This document shows, piece by piece, positions 42,618 through 51,062 of a DNA stretch of 64,000 nt; positions within the stretch are counted from its first letter, which is position 1, and each line of letters starts with the position of its first letter. This DNA is from an uncultured Draconibacterium sp. (GTDB taxonomy: Bacteria; Bacteroidota; Bacteroidia; Bacteroidales; Prolixibacteraceae). The notes under the pieces are model-generated. The model was given only the letters and a program-made list of their open reading frames with translations, did no database searches and was not told the origin of the DNA. The stretch covers positions 1,007,501 to 1,071,500 of the forward strand of contig NZ_OY771647.1 in the NCBI RefSeq assembly GCF_963674925.1. Reading direction: 5' to 3'. Position numbers and translations under genes: made by a program.

Positions 42618-44381
42618 ATGAAGAGAATTTTTATAAAGGGACTTGGTATTGCATCTTTTTCGCTGAGTTTACTGTCTTGTTCAGGACCAAAACAGGTTAC
42701 CGAACAGGAAGTAGCACAAGCTGCAATAGATACACCCACTACTGAATTAGTAGATCAAAAACAGATGGAATTTGAGTACCTTTTTGTGGAGGCGCTCAAA
42801 CAGAAAATGTTTGGCAACGCACAAAAAGCTATTCAATTGTTGTCGAGTTGTTTAGAGATAGATCCGAACTCGTCGTCAGCGATGTACGAATTGGCAAATA
42901 TTCACGCCGCAAATAACGATTTTACCAGTGCTTCGTTGTTGCTGGAAAAAGCTATCAGTATAAATCCTGATAATCCGTGGTACAAACTGTTGCTCGCACA
43001 AATTTATCAGCAAACACGAAAGTATTCAGAGGCAGCCGATCTTTATGCCGAGCTGGTGAAAATGGAACCGGAAAATCTGGAATACATTTATATGAATGCT
43101 GCCTTGCTGGCCACTGCACAACGTTATGATGAAGCTATTGCCGCTTACGAACGTATGGAAAAGGAAACCGGCGTTAACGAGCAGATTTCGGTGGCCAAAC
43201 AACAAATTTATGTCTCAACAGGGCAGGTTGATAAAGCGTTTGAAGAGATTAATAAACTGATTGAGAATGATCCGAACGAAGCAAAATATTACGGCTTGCT
43301 GGCTGATTTATATCAGAGTCAGGGTGATTCGGAAAATGCTTTAGCCAATTACAAAAAGATTCAGGAAATGGATCCTGAAAATGGCTTTGTACACTTTTCG
43401 CTGGCCAATTATTACCTCGAAAATGGTGACGCTGAAAAATCGTTCGAAGAAACAAAAGCCGGTTTTGAAAGCGATGCAGTTGATATTCAAACCAAAATGC
43501 AGCTGTATATGATGTTAACGGCAAACCCGGCGCAGTCGCATCTTAACGAACAACAACGCGATGAACTGATTGCCATTTTGCTTGATAAACATCCTGATGA
43601 ATCGTTGGTACACACCATTCACGCCGAATCGCTGCTGAAAGAAAATAAGTTGGCCGAAGGACGCGAAGCCTTGTTAAAAGCCATTGAAATAGAACCCAAC
43701 GATTATATGGTTTGGGAGCGGATTATGTACATCGACAACGACCTGCAACAGTGGGATAAATTGTACGAACATACCGGACAAATCATCGAATTATTTCCGA
43801 ATCAACCGCAGGGTTATTTCTTTAAAGCTATTGCTTGTGTGCAGTTGGAAAAATTCGACGAAACCATTGAACTTAGCGAAGAGGGATTGGATTATGTGGT
43901 TGAAAATCCACAATTGGAAGCCAACTTTTTAATGCTAAAAGGTGAGGCCGTTTACAAAAACGGAAACAAAACCGAAGCTTTCAAAATATTTGACAAAGCC
44001 GTTCAGATTGATCCGGATAATTACCTTACACTGAACAATTACGCCTACTATTTATCGGTTGACGGCATTAACCTGGACAAAGCCGAACGTATGAGTGGTA
44101 AAGTGGTTGAACGTTTTCCGGATAATGCAACTTACCTGGATACCCATGCCTGGGTGCTGTTTAAAAAAGGTGAATACACACTGGCCAAATTTTACATGGA
44201 TTCGGCCATGAAAAACAGCCAGGATGAAAGTGATACTTTGCTGGAACATTACGGCGATATTCTGTATAAAAACGGAAAGGTTGATAAGGCCGTAGAGTAT
44301 TGGAAAAAAGCAAAAGCAAGTGGCAGCGATTCGGAAACTTTGGACCGCAAAATTGCAGAGAAAAAATATATTGAAGAGTAG
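42618..44381 (+). CDS. TPR-repeat lipoprotein
   Basis: A 587-aa lipoprotein (lipobox LSLLSC, Cys about 21) made of at least ten TPR-like helix pairs (for example AMYELANIHAANNDFTSASLLLEKAISINPDN, EAFKIFDKAVQIDPDNYLTLNNYAYYL). The ATG at 42618 puts the signal peptide first. Such proteins scaffold envelope assembly. It is followed by DUF4292 and EnvC-like genes, an arrangement I recall from other Bacteroidota between dut and the peptidase gene, so an envelope or outer-membrane biogenesis role is likely. Confidence 0.85.
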   Translation: MKRIFIKGLGIASFSLSLLSCSGPKQVTEQEVAQAAIDTPTTELVDQKQMEFEYLFVEALKQKMFGNAQKAIQLLSSCLEIDPNSSSAMYELANIHAANNDFTSASLLLEKAISINPDNPWYKLLLAQIYQQTRKYSEAADLYAELVKMEPENLEYIYMNAALLATAQRYDEAIAAYERMEKETGVNEQISVAKQQIYVSTGQVDKAFEEINKLIENDPNEAKYYGLLADLYQSQGDSENALANYKKIQEMDPENGFVHFSLANYYLENGDAEKSFEETKAGFESDAVDIQTKMQLYMMLTANPAQSHLNEQQRDELIAILLDKHPDESLVHTIHAESLLKENKLAEGREALLKAIEIEPNDYMVWERIMYIDNDLQQWDKLYEHTGQIIELFPNQPQGYFFKAIACVQLEKFDETIELSEEGLDYVVENPQLEANFLMLKGEAVYKNGNKTEAFKIFDKAVQIDPDNYLTLNNYAYYLSVDGINLDKAERMSGKVVERFPDNATYLDTHAWVLFKKGEYTLAKFYMDSAMKNSQDESDTLLEHYGDILYKNGKVDKAVEYWKKAKASGSDSETLDRKIAEKKYIEE

Positions 44382-44387
44382 TAGGCG

Positions 44388-45263
44388 ATGAAGTTTCTTA
44401 AATATTTCAGGATTTCCCTGTTTATGGCAGCTGTTCTGCTTGCCGTTTCGTCCTGTAAAACACCATCTGAATTAGCTGTTGTTGATGCGCGTCCGATAAG
44501 CACCAATAAATTACTAAAACGAATTGAGCAAAATGCATTCGATTACGAGTATCTTACCATAAAACGTATCAATTGTAACTTTTCAAGCAGCCAGTCGAAA
44601 GCCGCTTTTAAAATCAATCTGAAAGCAAAAAAGGACGATTGTATTCTGGTGTCGATAAGCAAATTGAATATTCCGGTTGGCCGTGTTCTGTTGACTCCCG
44701 ACAGTGTAAAATATGTGAATTACATCGATCGCAATTATTTTATCGACGATTATTCCTACCTCAGCAGTTTTTTGCACATCGACCTTGATTTTGCAACCAT
44801 ACAAAGCATTATTTCAAACAATGCATTCTCGTACCGGAATGACCCGCGCGACAAGGATTTTAAAACTTTTGATGCACTAATCGAAGACAACCAGTATGTT
44901 TTGCAATCGGAAAAAACCCGGAAACTCAGCAAACTGGAAGAGAAAGAAAACAAAGCCGAACGTCGTTTGAAACGGCTTGATGACGAGGCGCTTATTCTGC
45001 AAAAAATGTTTTTTAATCCTGCCAATTTTGCTTTGAACCGCCTTTTAATCAGCGATAAAACCAACGACCGGAATATGAACCTGATTTTCGACGATTATAC
45101 CGAAGTAGAAAACAAAGAATATCCGGGAAGCATCGAAATGAACTTTCATTCTCCTGAGGAAGAAATCGATATGAAAATCAGAATGAGTGGATTTTCAACC
45201 GACAAAATCACTTCTTTCAGCATTAAAATTCCTGAAAAATACGAGGAGATTCGTGTAAAGTAA
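44388..45263 (+). CDS. DUF4292 lipoprotein (LolA/LolB-like fold family)
   Basis: A 291-aa lipoprotein with lipobox AVSSC (Cys about 23) and the DUF4292 pattern (YLTIKRINCNFSSSQSKAAFKINLKAKKDDCILVSISKLNIPVGRVLLTPDSVKYVNYIDRNYF). This family resembles LolB-type lipoprotein receptors. It is 6 bp downstream of the TPR lipoprotein. The MITE-like element begins one base after its stop codon, so the stop has not been disrupted but the original 3' region has. Confidence 0.88.
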   Translation: MKFLKYFRISLFMAAVLLAVSSCKTPSELAVVDARPISTNKLLKRIEQNAFDYEYLTIKRINCNFSSSQSKAAFKINLKAKKDDCILVSISKLNIPVGRVLLTPDSVKYVNYIDRNYFIDDYSYLSSFLHIDLDFATIQSIISNNAFSYRNDPRDKDFKTFDALIEDNQYVLQSEKTRKLSKLEEKENKAERRLKRLDDEALILQKMFFNPANFALNRLLISDKTNDRNMNLIFDDYTEVENKEYPGSIEMNFHSPEEEIDMKIRMSGFSTDKITSFSIKIPEKYEEIRVK

Positions 45264-45433
45264 TAACCTGAGTTCAACTTTAAAATAGAGCAACGCCTTA
45301 AAGGAAAGTTTTTCTCACGCCATCTTTACATTTTAAATTCTTGAAATAACCCGTTATTCTTACAAAATTTAAAATACAAATTTGACGCAATTAAAACTTT
45401 CTGTGAAAATATTTTAAAGTTGAACTCAGGTTA
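45264..45433. mobile_element. MITE-like element with perfect 23-bp terminal inverted repeats
   Basis: A 170-bp non-coding segment. 45264-45286 (starting TAACCTGAGTTCAAC) is the exact reverse complement of 45411-45433 (ending GTTGAACTCAGGTTA). The interior is AT-rich with no open reading frame. If the ends are taken one base inward, AAT flanks both sides (45262-45264 and 45432-45434), as expected of a 3-bp target duplication. It separates DUF4292 from the envC-like gene. A transposase-bearing parent is not in the window. Confidence 0.75.
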
Positions 45434-45459
45434 ATTCCTAAATCAATACATTCGTAAAC

Positions 45460-46662
45460 ATGATTTTACGAATAAAAATACTATTCGTCGCGCTGGCAAT
45501 ATCGCTGGTGAGTCTTTCTGTGTTTGCACAGTCCATCGAGGAGCTGCAAAAACAAAAGGCTGAAGCTGAAAAGGAAATCGAATACACCACACGCTTGCTC
45601 AACGAAACGCAAAAAAATGAACGTTCGTCGTTAAGTAAGTTACGACTCATTAATACAAAAATCAACTCCAGAAACTCGCTTATCTCGAATATAAACCACG
45701 AAATAATAATTTACGAGCAATGTGTCGCTAACAATGAGTTGGCTATAGAAATGCTTAAAAACGACGCTCAGCAGCTAAAGAATGAATATGCCGAGATGAT
45801 CAGGATGGCATATAAAAATCTGAATTCGTATGACGAAGTGCTGTTTTTGTTGTCGGCCGAGAATGTGAATCAGGCTTACCGTCGTTTGCTGTATTTCAAA
45901 CGATATAAATCGTTTCGCGAAAATCAGGCTCAAATGATAGGGGCCGTGCAGGAAGTACTCGACGAGAGTATTCAAAAACTGGAGCAGCAAACCATGGCAA
46001 AACAAGCCCTGATAGAACAGACCGAAAAAGAAATGGTGGCGCTGAATCAGGAAAAAAACGCACAAAGCAGCGAGTTGCAGGATCTGCAAAATCAAAAAAG
46101 CAGCCTGCAAAAAACCTTACAGCAACAACGGCGGATTGAACAACAACTGGAGCGCGAGATCCAGGCAATTATTGAAGAGGAAGCAAGCAAAAACAGGGAA
46201 GCCGGTGGTTCGGGGTTTGCCTTAACACCAGAACAAAAATTGATTGGTGATAATTTTGAGCAAAACAAAAGGCGCCTGCCCTGGCCGCTGGAAAGAGGTG
46301 TAATTGTGGAGCATTTTGGTGTACACCAACATCCGGTTTTAACCAACGTGCAGGTGCAGAACAACGGAATAAACATTGCCACCGATGTGGGAGCCGAAGT
46401 GCGTGCTGTTTTTAATGGCGAAGTTAGCCGCGTATTTGGAATCTCGGGTGGTAATACTGCCGTTATTATTCGCCACGGAACCTACCTGAGCGTTTATTCC
46501 AACCTTCGTGAGGTAGTGGTTAAAAAGGGCGATAAAGTGTCGACAAAACAACCCATAGGTACGGTTTATACAGATACAAAAGATGGCAACAAATCGATAC
46601 TTAAATTTCAGATTTGGAAAGAAAGCACCAAACTCGATCCGGAGGACTGGATCGGACGGTAA
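45460..46662 (+). CDS. EnvC-like murein hydrolase activator with degenerate M23 domain
   Basis: A 400-aa periplasmic protein. Signal peptide 1-24 (ends VFAQ), long coiled coil about 25-250, and a LytM/M23 domain about 275-398. The catalytic zinc ligands of active M23 peptidases are lost: NNGINIAT replaces the HxGxD segment, VYSNL replaces YxHL, and ILKFQIW replaces HLHFEI. This matches EnvC/NlpD-type activators that switch on amidases at division rather than cut themselves. The MITE-like element sits 27 bp upstream and may carry or disturb the promoter. Confidence 0.88.
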   Translation: MILRIKILFVALAISLVSLSVFAQSIEELQKQKAEAEKEIEYTTRLLNETQKNERSSLSKLRLINTKINSRNSLISNINHEIIIYEQCVANNELAIEMLKNDAQQLKNEYAEMIRMAYKNLNSYDEVLFLLSAENVNQAYRRLLYFKRYKSFRENQAQMIGAVQEVLDESIQKLEQQTMAKQALIEQTEKEMVALNQEKNAQSSELQDLQNQKSSLQKTLQQQRRIEQQLEREIQAIIEEEASKNREAGGSGFALTPEQKLIGDNFEQNKRRLPWPLERGVIVEHFGVHQHPVLTNVQVQNNGINIATDVGAEVRAVFNGEVSRVFGISGGNTAVIIRHGTYLSVYSNLREVVVKKGDKVSTKQPIGTVYTDTKDGNKSILKFQIWKESTKLDPEDWIGR

Positions 46663-46674
46663 AAACTGATTTTG

Positions 46675-46787
46675 GAATGATGATTAACGAATTTTGATAT
46701 GTGAAGTACGATCAAAGAAACCAAAACGTAATTAGCAAATCGTTAACCTAAAATCGTTAATCGAAATTCATCATTCGTCATTCAGTT
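46675..46787. repeat. Dispersed imperfect palindrome, copy 2
   Basis: GGAATGATGATTAACGAATT at the left pairs loosely with ATCGTTAATCGAAATTCATC at the right, bracketing the spacer between the convergent envC-like and 46771 genes. The left arm repeats, in inverse orientation, at 17754-17771. Confidence 0.5.
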
Positions 46788-47118
46788 TTTGTTTTATCTC
46801 TTTAATGTTTTGCAAAATTTCCATAGTAACCGGGTTTTCGCTGGCGGCATTACGCATTTCTTCTTTTCGTAGGCCCAGCTTAGTGTCCAGCCGCCCCAGA
46901 ATCAAAGAAAATACCATAAACAAAACCATCATTACCGGGTAGGTGATCAGCTTGTTTTCATCGAGAAAAGTACGGATAGTTTCGTCTTTAAAATCGTTTA
47001 AAAACATAAATGCGATCATTACAAAACTAATGTAGCCAATGTACATCCGGGCACGGTCAACGTATATTTTCCACCGGATAAATGTGCGTCTGTTTAGTTG
47101 AATACCAAAGAGTTTCAT
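46771..47118 (-). CDS. Small membrane protein, unknown
   Basis: A 115-aa protein that I do not recognise. Two hydrophobic helices (about 28-43 and 60-76), a basic N-terminus, and a charged C-terminal helix (MEILQNIKEIKQKLNDE) likely to face the cytoplasm. It is one base from the acetyltransferase gene upstream, so the two are probably co-transcribed. Confidence 0.65.
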   Translation of the reverse strand: MKLFGIQLNRRTFIRWKIYVDRARMYIGYISFVMIAFMFLNDFKDETIRTFLDENKLITYPVMMVLFMVFSLILGRLDTKLGLRKEEMRNAASENPVTMEILQNIKEIKQKLNDE

Positions 47119-47119
47119 A

Positions 47120-47956
47120 TTATTGAAGTATTAATTTCATTTTATATTGTCTCAGAAAAGGAGCCATTCCAATGGCCTTCAGAAAATCCTGTGTTTGCTC
47201 CGATTGGTCGGCCACATTTATCACCATCGGCGTGTTTGATGCCAGCCCGGCAAAATGACAAAAAAGCGAGGTTCCCAAACCTTTCCAACGATGCGCCGGA
47301 TCCACAGCGAACTGGGCTATTTTTCCTGAATCAGGATTTCCGGTAAGGTAGGCAATTTGATTGTTATCGTGGTAAATGCCCCATGTTTTGTACTGGCCCG
47401 ACTGTACAACTGTTTGGGTGGAATTTTGCCAGGTGGGTTGCCAGTCCCACAAGTGTTCGGGAGGATTGAATTTTTCGGTTGATTCTTCCACTATCAAAGT
47501 ATCTTCCTGTTTTGAAATGCCGGGATATCCATTAAAACATTCCAGTTCCTGAAGAATGGTGAATCCCACTTTTTTATAGGATTTTATTGCGGCAGTATTT
47601 TTATCGATAACCTCAAGAACCACCTCGTTTACGCCACTTTTAACCAGTTTAGGACGAATAAACTCGTATAGCTGTACCGTTGCATTTTTGCCCCTGAATT
47701 TTGGAATAACACCGGTTCCTGCATTGTAAGCAATTTTTCCCGAAACCGTATCGCGCAAAGCATGAAAGATAAAACCCACCGGTTTGCCTTCGCTAAAAAG
47801 TCCCACCGAGTGCTCCAGACTCACCTCTTCCGAATCAAACTTATCCTGCAACATTTGAGGAGTCATTTCAATCTTTACCAGATAATCGGCAAATGCAGCA
47901 TTAAATAAGTTGCAGAGTTCTTTTATACTTTGGTTTTCGAGCGTTTGAAATTGCAT
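47120..47956 (-). CDS. GNAT acetyltransferase, two-domain
   Basis: A 278-aa protein with two GNAT folds. The N-terminal domain has the acetyl-CoA motif VIPKFRGKNATVQLY (about 84-98). The C-terminal domain has FAVDPAHRWKGLGTSLFCHF (about 222-241). The acceptor is unknown. It is followed without gap by the 46771 gene. Confidence 0.85.
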   Translation of the reverse strand: MQFQTLENQSIKELCNLFNAAFADYLVKIEMTPQMLQDKFDSEEVSLEHSVGLFSEGKPVGFIFHALRDTVSGKIAYNAGTGVIPKFRGKNATVQLYEFIRPKLVKSGVNEVVLEVIDKNTAAIKSYKKVGFTILQELECFNGYPGISKQEDTLIVEESTEKFNPPEHLWDWQPTWQNSTQTVVQSGQYKTWGIYHDNNQIAYLTGNPDSGKIAQFAVDPAHRWKGLGTSLFCHFAGLASNTPMVINVADQSEQTQDFLKAIGMAPFLRQYKMKLILQ

Positions 47957-48001
47957 TTTTTAGGTTAAAACGGTTAGAAAGAGGTTTAAGTATTAAACAA
48001 A

Positions 48002-48024
48002 AAAACCGGCCATTAGCCGGTTTT
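48002..48024 (-). terminator. Terminator of the Crp/Fnr gene
   Basis: A perfect 9-bp stem AAAACCGGC / GCCGGTTTT with a 5-nt loop, followed by a U run on the minus strand. Confidence 0.8.
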
Positions 48025-48042
48025 CGAAAATATGTAGCATGC

Positions 48043-48744
48043 TTACAAATTAGCCACCCGGGTTAGTGCAGGAAGGTCTAAGAATTTAATTTTCCGTCCC
48101 TGTAATTCAATTAATTTATCATTTTTAAACTCTGATAATAAACGAATTACCGATTCGGTTGCGGTACCAACCATGTTGGCCAGCTCTTCGCGCGTTAACG
48201 AAATTTGAAGTGTATTTTGGTTATCCAGTTCAAAGTTTTCTTTCAAAAGTAAAAGTACTTCTGCCAGTCGTTCACGAACCGTCTTTTGCGCAATGTCGGT
48301 AATGTAATCGTTGGCCTCGCGTAATTCACGACACACAATTTGCAACATGTGATGTGAAAACTGCCAGTTGTTTTGAATAAGGTACAACAGGGTTTGATAA
48401 GGAACATGACACAAGGCGGCATCGTCGATTACTTTGGCAGTTGTACACGCCAGTTCCTGGCTGAGCAACGACCGATAAGCAATAATTTCACCCTTTTTGG
48501 CGAAACGAATAATTTGTTCTTTACCGTCGATTCCTGTTTTGAAGATTTTGATAATTCCCCTTGTAACACAGAAAAAACCGGTTAGCCGGCTACCCTCGCG
48601 ATAAATGATGGTGCCTTTTTTATAAAGCGAACACGTTTTTTCATAATTCAGCCGTGTGAATTCATCTTCGGTTAACTTCTTAAAAAGTTGAAAACCACTC
48701 AAATTTGTTTCTTCTTCCGACGGCCTTTTAATTGCGCTTCTCAT
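48043..48744 (-). CDS. Crp/Fnr-family transcriptional regulator
   Basis: A 233-aa regulator: cyclic-nucleotide-binding-like barrel about 20-135, dimer helix about 140-165, and an HTH about 180-215 (LTREELANMVGTATESVIRLLSEFK). There is no N-terminal four-cysteine cluster motif, so it is not a classical oxygen-sensing FNR; haem or another ligand is possible. It is divergent from OsmC, and the haem cluster starts two genes further on, so it may respond to redox or nitrosative stress (inference). Confidence 0.88.
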   Translation of the reverse strand: MRSAIKRPSEEETNLSGFQLFKKLTEDEFTRLNYEKTCSLYKKGTIIYREGSRLTGFFCVTRGIIKIFKTGIDGKEQIIRFAKKGEIIAYRSLLSQELACTTAKVIDDAALCHVPYQTLLYLIQNNWQFSHHMLQIVCRELREANDYITDIAQKTVRERLAEVLLLLKENFELDNQNTLQISLTREELANMVGTATESVIRLLSEFKNDKLIELQGRKIKFLDLPALTRVANL

Positions 48745-48854
48745 TTCCTGAACTGATTATACGTTTAATACTTGAATAACCTTTTTTATTTTGGCTTAAA
48801 AATACAATTATCTGCATTATTCGAAAAACTATTTATATAGATAGGTAGATGTTG

Positions 48855-48862
48855 TATATTTG
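48855..48862 (+). promoter_or_regulatory. Promoter -7 element of the osmC-like gene
   Basis: TATATTTG matches TAnnTTTG, 40 bp upstream of the ATG, in the Crp/Fnr-OsmC divergent spacer. No clear -33. Confidence 0.4.
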
Positions 48863-48902
48863 TGTACAAATTTAATGTAAAGGATTTTAAAATAAGGATG
48901 TT

Positions 48903-49319
48903 ATGAAGCATATAGTAGATATGGCCTGGACCGACAAGCTGGCTTTCGAAACAGATATGGATGGACATAAGGTTGTTATCGACGCCACAGAAGAAGTGGG
49001 TGGAAGCGATTTAGGACCACGCCCCAAGAAATTAATGTTAACTGCGCTGGCCGGTTGTACGGGTATTGATGTAGTGATGATTTTGAAAAAAATGAAGGTG
49101 GTACCTGAAGCTTTTAATGTAATTGTTGAAGGTGAACTGACCGAAGAACATCCGAAATATTACAACAAGATGACCATCGTATACCAGTTTAAAGGAAAAG
49201 ATCTTCCGATGGATAAACTGGAAAAGGCGGTTAAACTATCTGAGGAGAAATATTGCGGTGTAAGTGCGGTGTATCGTCAGGCAATGGAAATGAAAACAGA
49301 GATCAGGATCGTGGAATAA
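48903..49319 (+). CDS. OsmC/Ohr-family peroxiredoxin-like protein
   Basis: A 138-aa OsmC-fold protein. The two conserved cysteines are present in LAGCTGID (about 50) and EKYCGVSAVY (about 118), as needed for thiol-dependent hydroperoxide reduction. It is closer to the YhfA/general OsmC group than to Ohr. It is divergent from the Crp/Fnr gene. Confidence 0.88.
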   Translation: MKHIVDMAWTDKLAFETDMDGHKVVIDATEEVGGSDLGPRPKKLMLTALAGCTGIDVVMILKKMKVVPEAFNVIVEGELTEEHPKYYNKMTIVYQFKGKDLPMDKLEKAVKLSEEKYCGVSAVYRQAMEMKTEIRIVE

Positions 49320-49342
49320 ATTTTGATTCTGTAAAATATATG

Positions 49343-49373
49343 AAAGCAATCTTTTTACAAGGTTGCTTTTTTT
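49343..49373 (+). terminator. Terminator of the osmC-like gene
   Basis: An 11-bp stem AAAGCAATCTT / AAGGTTGCTTT with one G-U pair and a 5-nt loop, followed by a T run. Confidence 0.75.
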
Positions 49374-49403
49374 ATAATTTTAAAGGTCACTAAAGAATTC
49401 GCT

Positions 49404-50768
49404 ATGCTAAAATCGATTAATCCGGTAACAAACGAAATAGTAAAAACCTATCAAAAACACTCTGAAGAAGGTGTTGAAAAGATCATCAATTCAGTAGATA
49501 AAATCTGGCATCACTGGCGAAGTACTTCCTTTCATCACCGGGGGCAGCTGATGCAAAATGCAGCCAGTATTTTACGCAGCAAAAAAGAAGAACTGGCTTT
49601 GCTGATGGCACAGGAAATGGGGAAAGTAAAAAGCGAAGGAATTGCAGAGATTGAAAAGTGTGCCTGGGTTTGCGAGTATTATGCCGCCAACGCCGAATCA
49701 TTCCTCGAAAACGAAACCATAGCCACACAGGCCAGCAAATCGTATGTTTCGTACCAGCCGTTGGGTACTATTTTAGCCGTTATGCCCTGGAATTTTCCGT
49801 TTTGGCAGGTATTTCGTTTTGCGGCTCCAACGCTTATGGCGGGCAACACGGCCATACTGAAACATGCCAGCAATGTACCGGGATGTGCCGTAGCCATCGA
49901 AGAGATTTTCCGTGAAGCCGGTTTTCCTGAAAATGTGTTTCGCTCGTTGTTAATCGGAAGCCCGATGGTTGAAAAGGTGATTAAACACAAGGCCGTAAAA
50001 GCAGTTAGCCTTACGGGAAGTACACCGGCCGGAAAAAGTGTTGCCGCGTTTGCCGGTGCCGAATTGAAAAAATGCGTGCTGGAATTGGGAGGCAGCGATC
50101 CGTACCTGATTTTAAAAGATGCTGATTTAGAATTGGCCGCAAAAAAGTGTGCTGCCGGCCGCCTGTTAAATGCCGGACAAAGTTGTATCGGTGCCAAACG
50201 TTTTATCGTGGAAGAAACGGTTTACGCGCATTTCCTCGAGCTTTTTACCCATGAAATGAATGCAGCACACTTTGGCGATCCGTTCGACGAGGAAAGTACA
50301 ATGGGACCAATGGCACGCGAAGATCTGCGTGACGAGTTACACCAACAGGTTGTTGATTCGGTGAATAAAGGCGCTGAAGTGATTATAGGCGGCGAAATTC
50401 CGCATCGTAAGGGGGCTTTTTATCCGCCAACCATTCTTGAAAATGTGAAGCCGGGAATGCCGGCGTATGAGGAAGAATTGTTTGGGCCGGTGGCTTCGGT
50501 AATAAAAGTTAAAGATGAACAAGAAGCCATACGCGTAGCCAACGACACCGATTTTGGTTTGGGAGCTGCTGTGTTTACACAAAATCTTAAAAAAGGCGAA
50601 CATATCGCCGAAATGGAACTGGAAGCCGGTGCCTGTTTTGTAAACGACTTTGTAAAATCGGATCCGCGTTTACCTTTTGGCGGCATAAAAACCAGCGGAT
50701 TTGGCCGTGAACTTTCGGTACACGGTATCAAGGAATTTATGAATGTAAAAACGGTTTTTGTAAAGTAG
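49404..50768 (+). CDS. NAD(P)-dependent succinate-semialdehyde dehydrogenase-like (Sad/YneI type)
   Basis: A 454-aa aldehyde dehydrogenase. Catalytic Cys in NAGQSCIGAKRF (about 258) and Glu in LELGGSDPYLI (about 225); the NAD-binding segment has TGSTPAGKSVA. Length and PWNFPFWQVFRFAAPTLMAGN match the succinate-semialdehyde dehydrogenase group. Specificity within the superfamily is not certain. It has its own transcript start after the OsmC terminator and is convergent with the haem cluster. Confidence 0.85.
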   Translation: MLKSINPVTNEIVKTYQKHSEEGVEKIINSVDKIWHHWRSTSFHHRGQLMQNAASILRSKKEELALLMAQEMGKVKSEGIAEIEKCAWVCEYYAANAESFLENETIATQASKSYVSYQPLGTILAVMPWNFPFWQVFRFAAPTLMAGNTAILKHASNVPGCAVAIEEIFREAGFPENVFRSLLIGSPMVEKVIKHKAVKAVSLTGSTPAGKSVAAFAGAELKKCVLELGGSDPYLILKDADLELAAKKCAAGRLLNAGQSCIGAKRFIVEETVYAHFLELFTHEMNAAHFGDPFDEESTMGPMAREDLRDELHQQVVDSVNKGAEVIIGGEIPHRKGAFYPPTILENVKPGMPAYEEELFGPVASVIKVKDEQEAIRVANDTDFGLGAAVFTQNLKKGEHIAEMELEAGACFVNDFVKSDPRLPFGGIKTSGFGRELSVHGIKEFMNVKTVFVK

Positions 50769-50772
50769 CCGC

Positions 50773-51051
50773 TTAGTCTACTTCTTTCTTTCGCCAGGGT
50801 TTTAATGCGTAAATTTTTCGGCCAACAAACTGGCCCAGGAAAAAGCTTCCGAAGAGAAAAGGAGCAAGGCTCCAGCTCAATTGTATGTCGAAAAATTTAC
50901 GGATTAAAATAATCAACGGAACCGGTGCATGAATGGATACAAACCACCAAAACGATAGTTTTCGGAAACCACCGCGCAGGTAACCAAACGGCAGGCAAAC
51001 CACAAAGGTTGCCAGGCAGGTGTATAGTAAGTGCCACTCGTGATTATGCAT
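50773..51051 (-). CDS. Small membrane protein at the end of the haem cluster, unknown
   Basis: A 92-aa protein with three TM helices (about 7-25, 33-50, 58-76) and a basic C-terminus (GRKIYALKPWRKKEVD). No family recognised. It starts 11 bp after hemH and is transcribed with it. Confidence 0.65.
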   Translation of the reverse strand: MHNHEWHLLYTCLATFVVCLPFGYLRGGFRKLSFWWFVSIHAPVPLIILIRKFFDIQLSWSLAPFLFGSFFLGQFVGRKIYALKPWRKKEVD

Positions 51052-51062
51052 TGTATCTGATT

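Noticed and set aside
45460..46662. Active M23 endopeptidase
   Set aside because: The zinc-binding His/Asp residues are replaced, so an EnvC-type activator is the better call.
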